64,000 bases of DNA from the NCBI GenBank assembly GCA_022059125.1, contig JAEUWY010000001.1, forward strand, positions 992,001-1,056,000. The letters are read 5' to 3'. Under the pieces are notes generated by a model, which worked only from the letters and a program-made list of their open reading frames with translations, searched no databases and had not been told where the DNA came from. Source of the DNA: Corynespora cassiicola (Eukaryota; Ascomycota; Dothideomycetes; Pleosporales; Corynesporascaceae). Positions 42,545 through 52,358 of the stretch are shown here, piece by piece. A program made the position numbers and the translations under genes. How positions within the stretch are numbered: the stretch's first letter is position 1; each line of letters starts with the position of its first letter.

Positions 42545-44184
42545 GTGCGTCATGAAAAAAGCGAGTCTATTGTTTGCCATGTTTTTCCAGTACACTTGGC
42601 TTTAAGACACGACACGATTATATACGATTCTGCCTTTTTCCTTCCTTTCCCTTCTTCTTGTACTTGTCATTTCATTGCGTAGAGTCGAAGATGGTACGAG
42701 CTTTAATGAGGCATGGAGTTGGATGTATTGGTGGGTGCTCGTACATTTTCCCCGGGGTTCGCCCTACCGTGTGTATATATGATTGCGACCTAGTTAGCTA
42801 ACCATGCATGCTGCTTGCCAAAATCGGTCCTATTGTTCGCAGCGACATGGTTGATTTTTTTCTGCCACCTGCCACCTGCCGGTTGCCCCAGCCAGGACCA
42901 CCTGCTCGCGTTTTTCCCGGAGGAGGGGCCTATACAATCGGCTCGTCGGTTGGCACGATCTGCGCGGGCAGAGGCATTTTCCCCCTTTGCAAAGTCTTGC
43001 CAGAGGGCATGCGGAGCCGCCGCCCAACAAGCGTTGCTCGCCACAAGCACCTGACCTGACACAGTAGCTCCGTACAGTGGTGAGGGGAGCAGCACTGACC
43101 CAGCTCGTTTCAGGCCGACATGTCAGAAAGTCAAATCTGCAGTCACACATGGGGCGTGGAGAGGGCGGCCGTCTCAGGCGCGGGGAAGGCCCAGCTGGCC
43201 CTGCTAGCCCGGTTCTAGAAGACGTTGGAGATGCACGCCACGCATGCGTGTGGGCTGATGGACCCTTGAACGTGTGTTCCTGGGGTGAGCTCCCGTCTTG
43301 TGGAATTTGGGAACTCTGGCGGGGGCAGGGCGGGGGGCGAAGGCTGGGTGACGAGAGTTGGGATGTCCTGGCTCAGGCCGAGGGAGGTGGGCGGAATGAC
43401 GAAATCGAGGGCCGAAGCGAGATGGGATGGATGGCTGGCATGGGATGAGATGGAGACCGGGCGGCAAAGGCAGCGAGCGGATATAGCAACAGCCGTTTGT
43501 CAGCTGCGAGGTGAGTACCTAGGTACTCAGATACGGCGAAGGTGAACGTGCGCGCCTGCACCTCACGTCGAGGCGGCATGCAGCGCCGTGCACATGAAAC
43601 CAGCCGGTGATGGTCGCTGTTCACTCTCCCCGGTCACAAGCCCTAGAGGGCAGCACGTCGTCCCGTTCCGCATTTCTTTCCGAAATCGGAAGACCTGGAC
43701 AAGGCCGAAGCAATGCAGTAAGCAGACTGCGTTTCCCACCGTCGCGGGCAACCGTAACAATTCCGAGCATGGGAAACGACGAGCACGGCCGATCACGGCC
43801 AGAACAATGGCGGTACGGCTGCTGCAGCCTTGGTGACTCGTTGAGTAGCATACAGTTTAGGCAGGCGGTGAATTCGGCAGCGCCCGATAAGGCGGCGATT
43901 TGGGCCGGGTCACACCCTGCGGTCTCGCCCAAGTCTGACGCCCTCAACTACCACGCCTTGACACATCCGCACCACTCACGCTCTCCCTTAAAACCACCCA
44001 CGCTCTCTCACTCTCACCCGCTCAACCCCCTCTCCTCCACTGCAGCACAGCATACCCACCGACCACTGCCGCCCCCTTCGCAACCGCAGACACCGCGCTC
44101 GAGACCGACCTGGCCGCTGCCCTCTCTCTTCCTACCACTTCACCCTACCGCAAAGGCTAGACCGGCCACACAGCGAGCACCAAG
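42545..44184. other. Intergenic stretch between CorA and CDC34
   Basis: About 1.6 kb. It holds the CorA 3' end, then mixed GC sequence with several short, contradictory open frames, and the CDC34 leader (C/T-rich, about 43960-44180). A TACCTAGGTAC-like palindrome occurs at about 43518-43528. No gene is visible. Confidence 0.45.
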
Positions 44185-45033
44185 ATGGCGCAATCGGCAG
44201 AGCGGCTCCTCATGAACGAGTTCAAGGCCCTGAGCAAAGAGACGTGGACCAACATCGACGTGAGTGCCATGCACCTCCCCGCCTTCCGCCGGTCTGCCTC
44301 AAAGAGAATTGCACAGCAGCTAACCGCCTCCGCAGCTCATCAACGAGAACGTCTTCGAATGGAGCATCGCCCTGATTGTGCTGAACCCGGACTCGCTTTA
44401 CTATGGCGGCTACTTCAAGGCGCGGATGACGTTCCCTAAGAACTACCCGTACAGCCCACCCGGTATGTCCGCTTTGTGCCTCCCCCCGCGGCGTCCCTCC
44501 GGCCTAACAGCGTGCCAGACTTCAAGTTCACCCGACCACTGTACCACCCAAACATATACCCGGACGGCCGCCTGTGCATCTCCATCCTGCACGCCCCCGG
44601 CGACGACGAGATGAGCGGCGAGCTAGCCGCCGAGCGCTGGTCGCCCGTGCAGCGCGTCGAGACGGTCCTGCTCTCGGTGCTCTCCCTCCTCGACGACGCC
44701 GAGGTGAGCTCACCCGCAAACGTCGACGCGGGCGTCATACTGCGCAACAAGCCCGAGCAGTACAAGGAGATGGTGAAGCGCGACCTCGAGCGCAGCAAGC
44801 AGGACATTCCCGCCGGCTACGTCATGCCCACGCACGAGTCGGCCTTCCAGACCAAGAAGGACGACGGCGACTTCGACATGAGCTGGGAGGATAGCGACGT
44901 CGAGAGCTTTGGCGGCAGCGAGAGCGACTTCGGCGATGAGGAGATGGACTCGGACTTTGAGGCGGACGAGGATGCCGAGGATGAGGAGGACGAGAAGGAT
45001 GAGAAGGAGGCCAAGGAGGCGAAGCGGTCATAG
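44185..45033 (+). CDS. CDC34: Ubiquitin-conjugating enzyme E2 Cdc34/Ubc3
   Basis: Three exons (44185-44259, 44336-44462, 44519-45033) give 238 residues. It starts MAQSAERLLMNEFKALSKET and has LINENVFEWSIALIVLNPDS, YYGGYFKARMTFPKNYPYSP and HPNIYPDGRLCISILH, with the active cysteine at residue 87. The acidic loop DDEMSGELAAERWSPVQR after it is the 12-13-residue insertion that marks Cdc34/Ubc7-type E2s. The C-terminal ~60 residues are acidic and Lys-rich (DFGDEEMDSDFEADEDAEDE), as needed for binding the cullin basic canyon. It builds Lys48 chains with SCF ligases. RBX1, the SCF RING partner, lies 5.5 kb upstream. Confidence 0.97.
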
Positions 45034-46207
45034 TTGGGGGGCTAAAGGGATGGGATTGTCGTGGTGGGGAAACATGTCCCTAGCCCTTGCTCTCCCACTC
45101 TCCCACTCTGCCTTGCATGACCGACCCGCGCTGTGCGCTCGTCGTCACCAGTATATACCAGGACGAGCAGCCTTTCTATCCCTCTCTCTACCTCCCCTCT
45201 TCGGCACATATATATCCCTCCCCACCTCTCCTCGCCACCACCACCCCATCGTTCAAGCGCGGCGTCCGGTCTTACTCGACGGTTCCCCTATCTGGAGCCC
45301 GTACCTTTCTCTATCTCTGCAGCATGGAAAGAGGCGTTTTTAGGTAAGGGCTGAACGAAAGCAATCATCCAGGGTTCTTTATGCTTTTTTCTCACCTTTC
45401 CTTTTCTTACCATCTCTCTCTTTTTTTTATTATCGACTTTGCACTTGAGGCATTGCGGGCATGCTCTTTTCTGGCTTCAGGAGCTTTACTCTGCCTCCCC
45501 AGATTTTTTCAGCTATATGGTTGGGGTGCGCTTTTGTTACCGGGGTTATCGTATGGGAATCATACCACTTTTCTGCTCTGTTCTGTCGTGGGATTGGGAT
45601 TGAGATTGAGATTGGGTGATGTGTGATGTCACGTGTGATTGTTCATGTGGGGGCTGGTGTTGTTGTTGAAGACGAGTAACACATGCACTGGCAAGAATGA
45701 ACGGGCCGCCTTGGGGCTAGACGGCTACCACGCGCTGCCCGTGTTCATTTTTTGCCGGTGCCTGTGGGTACATTGCCTGATCTAGCCATTGATTCAATGC
45801 CGGTTTTTTGCCCATTTCTCTATTATCAAAGTGTGCCGCGGTGCGCGTATCGTATCCAATGGCCCGCCAGCCAGTCTGTCGGCCAAACACGTCAGCCAGT
45901 CTGTCCGTTAACCACACCCAATCCACACCACATCTCGATAGACGGGCCCGAGCCTCTCTCCATCCACCCACTCTCACTCACTCAATCGATCAGTCAGCCA
46001 GTCAGACAATCAAAGCCCAGGAACCATTAGACCCAACACCCGTGCAAATGATATCAGCTATGAAAACAGAGGGAAAAGAAACGCCACCAAGGACAGTCCA
46101 CCGTGCCCCAAGTCGTAGAAGTAGTAGTCGTCGTAGTCGTAGTAGAAAGGGGAAAGGCGAGTCCAACTACGGTACGGAGCCAACCATGTCGCACAGGGAG
46201 CCAGACC
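45034..46207. other. Intergenic stretch downstream of CDC34 and RVS161
   Basis: About 1.17 kb between convergent genes. It contains TC- and CA-rich simple stretches and the 3' ends of both. A GTA/GTC triplet repeat lies at about 46110-46146 close to the RVS161 stop, within its 3' UTR. No other gene is seen. Confidence 0.4.
46110..46146. repeat. GTA/GTC triplet repeat in the RVS161 3' UTR
   Basis: Tandem GTA and GTC units (GTAGAAGTAGTAGTCGTCGT..). It lies about 60 bases beyond the RVS161 stop, in its likely 3' UTR. No function is apparent. Confidence 0.7.
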
Positions 46208-47135
46208 TTAGACGGTGCCAGCAATGCTCAGGTCGCGAATCTCCTGCAGCACCTCCTCGACGCGGGCGTCCAGCTCGCCCTGGGCGTACTGATCCCTGGT
46301 GCTTGCGTCGAGATACTGCTGCACCTGGGCCATGCGCGAGTAGGCCTCTGCGCAGAAGCGGAGCTGGATCTTGACCAGGGCCTCGAAGCTGGGGTCGAGG
46401 TAGGGGACGCGGAGGTCGATGAGCTGGGGCAGCTCGGTGGTGAGGGTCTCGTTGAGCTGGTCGTAGGCCTGCTTGGCGAGCTGCTCGTCCTTCTCGGCGC
46501 GGGGCAGCTTGGTCACGTCCTTGTCTGGCTTGTCCGTCAGCTTCTTGACCTGGGCGCGCATGCGGTCGTAGTCCATTTGCTTGTGCTCGCGCTTGGTGAT
46601 GCACGAGTTGATGTCCGGGAAGTAGGAGCAGAAGCGCTGGATGGGGTCGAGGACCGTGGTGCGGTACGGGCCGTCGAGCGCCTTGATGGTCTCGGCGTCC
46701 AGGTCCGTCACGGCCTGCTTGTACGAGCGCGATACGCCGTCCTTGGTGCCCGCGTCGCCGTAGAAGGCGTCGATGGTCTCGGCGATGCGCATCTGCGAGG
46801 CCGTCATGGCGCGCAGCGAGTCGAGGTAGCCCTTTGCTTCTTTCTGGAGCTTGGTGGCGGCGGTTTCCATGGTGCGGTAGCGGCTGCATGGGGCGGCATT
46901 GTCAGTGCTGGCCGTCTCGACCGAGGGGGAGGGGAGAGGAGGGAGAGAGGGGCATGTCGTACCGGAGCTCTGTCTCGAAATCGCGGTCGTTGGTGCGCTC
47001 GACCTGGCCCGTCTTCATGAGGACCTGGGTCGTCGCGCGGTTGACGCCTTTCTTGAAGCCTGGCAGAGCAAGTCGTCAGTCTCGGGAATGCGGCGGGTCG
47101 GGCATGAAGGCTCTCAACGTACCGGTCCACGACAT
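46208..47135 (-). CDS. RVS161: BAR-domain protein Rvs161 (amphiphysin family)
   Basis: Three exons (47123-47135, 46963-47059, 46208-46883) give 261 residues starting MSWTGFKKGVNRATTQVLMK. The BAR domain fills the whole protein: GQVERTNDRDFETELRRYRT, METAATKLQKEAKGYLDSLR, RVPYLDPSFEALVKIQLRFC and YLDASTRDQYAQGELDARVE. There is no SH3, as in Rvs161 and unlike Rvs167. With Rvs167 it shapes endocytic membrane necks and works in actin organisation. The first coding exon is only 13 bases. Divergent from MSW1, 290 bases between start codons. Confidence 0.95.
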
Positions 47136-47426
47136 GGCGTAGAGAGTGGGTGCTGTCCGAGAGCTGGGCTGGTGAGTCGAGGCCAGGAGGCGGCGGCGGC
47201 GGCCGTGTACAAGGCGGGCAGAGTGTGCGGGGAGTGCGTGGGAATGCAGAGGGGAATGCTCGAGGGCGCTGTCGCTGGCTTGTGGTTGTCGTTGGCCTTG
47301 GATGCCGCGCCACGATGACGATTTCCGATTTGTGGCTTAGCCGCTTTGACGCCCGTCGCCTGTCCACGGGTCGCCCGTCGCGTCTGAGACGCCCATCCAT
47401 CCATCGGCCAAGACTGCACCCTCAAA

Positions 47427-48740
47427 ATGCTCCCGCTACGACGACAACAACATGCCCTGCGCAGGGCCGTTGCCGCACCCGCCCGCCCCTGGCTGTGCGC
47501 CAATTGCGCGCGCCGCAGCTCGACAGAGGCAGCCCAGCAGCCGCCGGTCCCAGAAGACGCAGCCTCCGCCGCCGCGACCGAGCCAAAGTCAACCCCCCCA
47601 AAGAGAACCATCTTCTCCGGCATCCAGCCCACGGGCATCCCCCACCTGGGGAACTACCTGGGTGCCTTGAAGCAATGGGTCAAGCTGCAAAGAAAGGCCC
47701 GGGATAAAGACAGGTTATTCTTCTCCATAGTCGACCTCCATGCCATCACCGTAAAGCAAGACCCTGCCTTGCTGTCGGTCCAACGCATGCAAATGTTCAC
47801 TTGCTTGATGGCTCTCGGCTTGGGCGCAAAGCTAAAGGACAAGCCCAATAAAAAGTCCACCATATTCTATCAGTCGCAGAACAAACAACACGCCGAGCTC
47901 ATGTGGTTGCTGAGCTGCAGTGCGAGCATGGGCTACCTGGGCCGCATGACCCAGTGGAAGGTACATGGGGCCTGAACACGCTTGACCAGTTTTACAAACG
48001 ACTTACAAAATCAGAGCAAGCTGTCCCTTCCAGAAGACGCCGATCCTCTCGCCAATGCGCCCTCTAATAAGGAGGCCCTCAAACTGGGCCTCTTCTCCTA
48101 CCCGGTCCTCCAGGCTGCAGATATCCTCCTCTACAACACCACCCACGTCCCCGTAGGCGAGGATCAGGCCCAGCATATCGAGTTCACGCGCTCGCTCGCC
48201 CGCGGCTTCAACGATGCCTACGGCAACGGTCACTCAACCCTGCTAAAAGTCCCCGAACTCATCCTCTCTCCCGCCAAGCGCGTCATGTCCCTCACCGAGC
48301 CGACCAAGAAGATGTCCAAGTCCGACCCCAACCCGGCCTCGCGCATTCTTATCACCGACGACAAGGAGACCATCTACAAAAAATTCAAGGCTGCCAAGAC
48401 CGATTCAATCCAGGGCATCTCCTACGACAAACAAGCCCGCCCCGGCGTCTCCAATCTACTCGGCATATTGTACCACATGGATGAGAGTGTCGCCGCATCC
48501 CCCGAAGACCTAGCCAAAGACTTTGAAAATGGCAGCATGCTTGCCCTCAAGGAAAGAGTTGCCGCCGTCGTAGATGCCGAGCTGGCTCCTATCCGGAACA
48601 GGTATGACGAGCTTATCGACACAAAAAACTTGGAAATCGTCGATCATGCAAACCGGGGCGCTGAGTATGCCACCCTCCGCGCCAAGGAAACAATCAAGCG
48701 GGTGAAGAAGGCCATGGGCCTTACTTGGCCCCACGCTTGA
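47427..48740 (+). CDS. MSW1: Mitochondrial tryptophanyl-tRNA synthetase
   Basis: Two exons (47427-47960, 48015-48740) give 419 residues. The first ~55 residues are Arg/Ala-rich with few acids (MLPLRRQQHALRRAVAAPAR), a mitochondrial leader. The class I core follows: FSGIQPTGIPHLGNYLGALK (HLGN is the HIGH motif), SIVDLHAITV, and KMSKSDPNP, the KMSKS loop. Conserved joined reading RMTQWK|SKLSLPED confirms the 54-base intron. It charges tRNA-Trp in mitochondria. A bacterial-type length and the leader separate it from the cytosolic enzyme. Confidence 0.94.
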
Positions 48741-48874
48741 GAGGGAGGTACTCATCATGGAGCCATGTATCATAGTGTTAACACCAAGTGTGCATTTGGA
48801 ATTGTAGATTTTAGAAGGATGGGTTGGTGTAACGGCTGGGAAATCTCTCAAGAGCAGATTGCGCAGTTATGATA

Positions 48875-49016
48875 CAGTCCGCCCCCAAGTTCAGATATCT
48901 AGCGCGACACAAGCCTAGTAAATAAAAAAAGGTCACTATAGAGTGGATAAAGCATTAAGTAGCGGTTAAATAAATAACGCTATCTATATGGGCCCGTGGG
49001 GGGGAGGGAGCGACTG
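48875..49016. mobile_element. TA-flanked miniature inverted-repeat element, copy B (142 bases)
   Basis: Begins CAGTCCGCCCCCAAGTTCAG and ends ...GTGGGGGGGAGGGAGCGACTG, with TA on both sides (48873-48874, 49017-49018). The end reverse-complemented (CAGTCGCTCCCTCCCCCC..) matches its own beginning and that of copy A (21760). The interior shares AAGCATTAAGTAGC and AATAAA-like blocks with copy A at the same offsets. So A and B are two copies of one non-autonomous element family. Confidence 0.85.
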
Positions 49017-50260
49017 TAGGAGGCTGCAATCTAGGAGGTTGTTAGTGATTCATCCGATGAGCTTGAAATGCTCCTATAATAAAGCTAGTCGTATCAATCT
49101 GCTCACGCCCATCGATATCTATGGACACTCAAGTATGAGTTTGCCACGGCGTGCCTGACGCCTTGTGAGCCATGATGAGGTCAATGGTGGGTGTGAGTCG
49201 AATCTCGGACTCAGTTATATACATCTCACCAAAGGAAATTGCAGGACTGTATGATGCATATGCGTCACTGTCGTCATCTGAAGCTTGCCGTAGAAGAAGG
49301 TCCTCTTCGAGTCATAGATTACGGCGAGCAACGTGTGCGGCGGAGGCGTTGGGTGGGACTTGCTCATGGGTTACAATGACAGCCTGCTCATTGGACAGGG
49401 ATTACATACATATGGCACGAAGAATTAAGCCCGATTAGGTCTCCATTGAGCATATCATTGATTTCTTTCGTATGAGTCATCTGGCTGTTCGACTCTCGGA
49501 GTCGGAAGTTGATCTTGTATCACCGCGCATAGGTAGCCATCGTACTCTAGCTCACCGATAGCGCACAGCCATGACCCATTGGTGCGGGTCGCAGCTCCCC
49601 GACAGGAATAACTCAATTGCTGGCTGTAACTTTTCTACTCCTTTTCACAGTCGCTGTGTGTTCTTCATGCGTGAAGGTGTTTTAATCATTGTGGTTGAGT
49701 CGCGATGTTGATCATAAAACTGTTGATTGTATACGCCGACACATTCCTATTATGCACACCAACGCCAATACTTGGTATTCAACCCTCTATATATTTTGAT
49801 TTAGATCTTCATTCATGAGGTAAAGAATAGATTGGGCATCTGGGCAAGTGCAATGTTCTTGGTAGTAAGGTCAAGCCCGTGGCATAACGAACATTGGGAC
49901 CCATCCTTTCGCTAGTAGTAAAGTCTGAAACAAATTCCCCGAAAGCCACATAGAAAAACCTTGCTCTATTCAAAGCTTTTGCTACTGACACATAACACCA
50001 GAGACGTTTGGTTGTCGCTTAATGTCAAGTATGTTTTTTTAATTTGAAAGCACTAGCTAGGTGTAGGTTATAATCGAAGGGGTATCACGAAACCAAGGCC
50101 CATAAGCCACTTCCCGGCTTAAAAATGAGATGCAAATATCGAGCTGATTACTTGACGGATGCCAGAGGCGTGTGTAAATGTCAGGTATAGAATTACATGT
50201 GAGTTACAAAGATGACTACCACTCCTAACGGAGTCATCAATCAATAAGACTCATTCTTGG

Positions 50261-50268
50261 TATATAAT
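50261..50268 (+). promoter_or_regulatory. TATA box of the zinc-finger gene
   Basis: TATATAAT lies about 200 bases before the ATG at 50465 and is followed by a CA-rich leader, typical of a fungal promoter of an inducible gene. Confidence 0.5.
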
Positions 50269-50464
50269 GCCTGAACTTTTTACTCTTCAATCGTTATAGC
50301 TACACACTATTTCTACAAGCGAAACTTAAAACTCTTCCAAAGCACATCTTCCAAGTATCACATTTCGAAACCACCCATCAACAGCGATATCACAACCAAG
50401 CTACTTTAACTGTACCACTACATTATCTGCCACGATATATATATCCAGGTCCGTATTATTAGAG

Positions 50465-51499
50465 ATGCCCGACCTGGTAATAAGCTTCACCTATTAGTCT
50501 TTCTCTATAAATTACAAACAGATTTTTTTTTAAGGATTTTTCAGCCTATCTGAACCCCTTGTCTCTTCCAGACAATTCAGCCGCTCCAGAAGAACCTGCC
50601 AATCCAGATGGTTCAGCTGGTCCAGCCTATCAACCCCATCCAGATAATCTAGCAGATCCACCAGGCACATTTTCTTCAGATCCTTCAAAAGCCTCGTGGT
50701 CTAAAACATGGTATTGCCGCAGCTGTTACATGGAAAAATCGGAGCCGAATAGATTCGTTATAGATGATTCTACGGTAGACCAGTGTAAAGAATGTGGAAC
50801 TCCCCGAAAACACGAAAATGCGGTGCAATGGATTTGGTGTCAGAAGTGCGAGTTTAGAAACGAGTTGGAAGATATAGAGTGTTTGAGTTGCAAAAACAGG
50901 TTCAATACCCAAGGCAGTATCATATTGAAGGGGCATAAGAGAGAAGAGAAAGATAAGAAACAGTGTGGGTTTGCATTTGTTGGCGACATATATTGGATGT
51001 GCATAGCGTGTATCCTAAAAGGAACCGATTAAGCCAACGGCCCATGCAAATTTTCTTGCAGCACGAGAGGATGTGAAACTATATACGCTACCAGGTTTGG
51101 AGTGGGTGGGATAGAACTATGGATTTGCAAACCGTGTTTCAAGGAGAGCGAGATTAAGCCAAAAATCCCATCATGGCATTATGTTATGCCAACACGGATC
51201 GATGCGAAAAAGGACACCGATTCACACCACATGACGACATGCAGGTCAATGATCTAAAAGCTGTATCAGGCTATCCTATTCCAATATATAGACTCAAGTC
51301 AGAGCCAAAAATAAGCTGGTTATGTTTAGAATGTGGCAGAGCACATGCAAAAAATAAACAAAGGACAATTTGTCCAGAGACAAAATGCAACAGTACAGGA
51401 GAAGAAGGAGTACATTTTATTAACATCTTAAGAATGGATGAGCTAGAGCTTTTCTCTGATCCTATGGTAAATTTTAAGCCGTGGAATCTTTTAAAATAG
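50465..51499 (+). CDS. Tandem RanBP2-like zinc-finger protein, 286 residues (model)
   Basis: My four-exon model (50465-50476, 50535-51007, 51062-51182, 51245-51499) keeps one frame throughout. It gives a disordered Pro/Ser start (MPDLDFSAYL..), then C65-x2-C68-x19-C88-x2-C91 (WYCRSCYMEKSEPNRF..), then C106-x2-C109-x10-C120-x2-C123 with the Trp before and Asn after that mark RanBP2-type fingers (WIWCQKCEFRNELEDIECLS). Two more Cys clusters follow: WMCIATRGC..LWICKPC and WLCLECG..ICPETKC. Such fingers bind RNA, ubiquitin or Ran. The intron choices (AAG acceptor at 50534; GTTATG donor at 51183) are uncertain, and 51173-51499 could be a separate frame-shifted piece. The family is not recognised, but the finger pattern is clear. 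Confidence 0.5.
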
Positions 51500-52358
51500 G
51501 GGTTTCAAAGTTTCTTCTCCAATATCTGTATATTTAGAGGATATAGAGAGACAATTATATTATAAGTAAACCACGTAAACAACAATTTAAATAAAGGACG
51601 TGAATAGCTAAACTTCCCTTTGTAACCGATAGACTCTGGATTTGAACTCTCTGAGCCCTCTTATTAATTAGAGGTATGAATTAGGGTGATAAAGGGACAG
51701 TGCTAGTGGGGTATGGAATGCTATAATCCTCTGCCATGAACTAAACCTGAACTTTTCGTCCCGCTCCGGGGGTGGTTCACTGGTATTCACACGATAGCAA
51801 AATATTATTCATAGGTGTAAAATAGCAGAGGCTCGTGATACTATGGGACAGCCAGCATACTTGGCTGTCAATGGAGTATGTGCCTTAGGAGGATTGCCCA
51901 AGAGACGAATCTTGTTTTGATGTGCCATTACTTGACCTTGAACTGAACAACTCCATCGCCAAAGGGCAAGGGGATCTAATACATGGCCACAGGAAGAAAA
52001 CATATCCCAACATCACTAAGGTACAGCTCTCCCCGACTCAAAAATCCAGTTTAATTTCTACAACAGCTATTCAATACTCTTTTAGTCCTAAAAGTAAAAC
52101 TTTTTTCTTAATATAAAAGGCTGTGTCGGGCGAGTTATCTGGAGCAAGGAGAGGAATGTAGGAGTATTCTCCGAGCCTTATTTTGCCCATCATCGAGTTT
52201 GTGATACGTCAAGCACAGCCTTCAATGCCCAGTCCAATCCCAATACCAGACTCATCAACAAGAAAAGCCGTTGACAAGCTGCCAAAACCCCGGCGCTATA
52301 GAAACGCGGTATACAAGAACATAAAGTATAGTCTAGTCACCCATTCCACTACACCTCC
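51500..52358. other. AT-rich spacer between the zinc-finger gene and LAS21
   Basis: About 860 bases, AT-rich on the left and C-rich near the LAS21 stop. Contains short chance frames only. No transposon end found by eye. Confidence 0.4.

Larger units (their letters stand above)
48741..50464. other. AT-rich stretch with a miniature element and the zinc-finger gene's promoter
   Basis: About 1.7 kb of largely AT-rich DNA. It holds miniature element B (48875-49016), short chance frames, and from ~50.2 kb on the TATA box and leader of the zinc-finger gene. No other coding signal is seen. Confidence 0.5.

Noticed and set aside
46103..47020. A 305-residue plus-strand frame opposite RVS161
   Set aside because: Leu/Val/Gly-rich mirror of the BAR-domain codons. 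RVS161 is complete on the minus strand.
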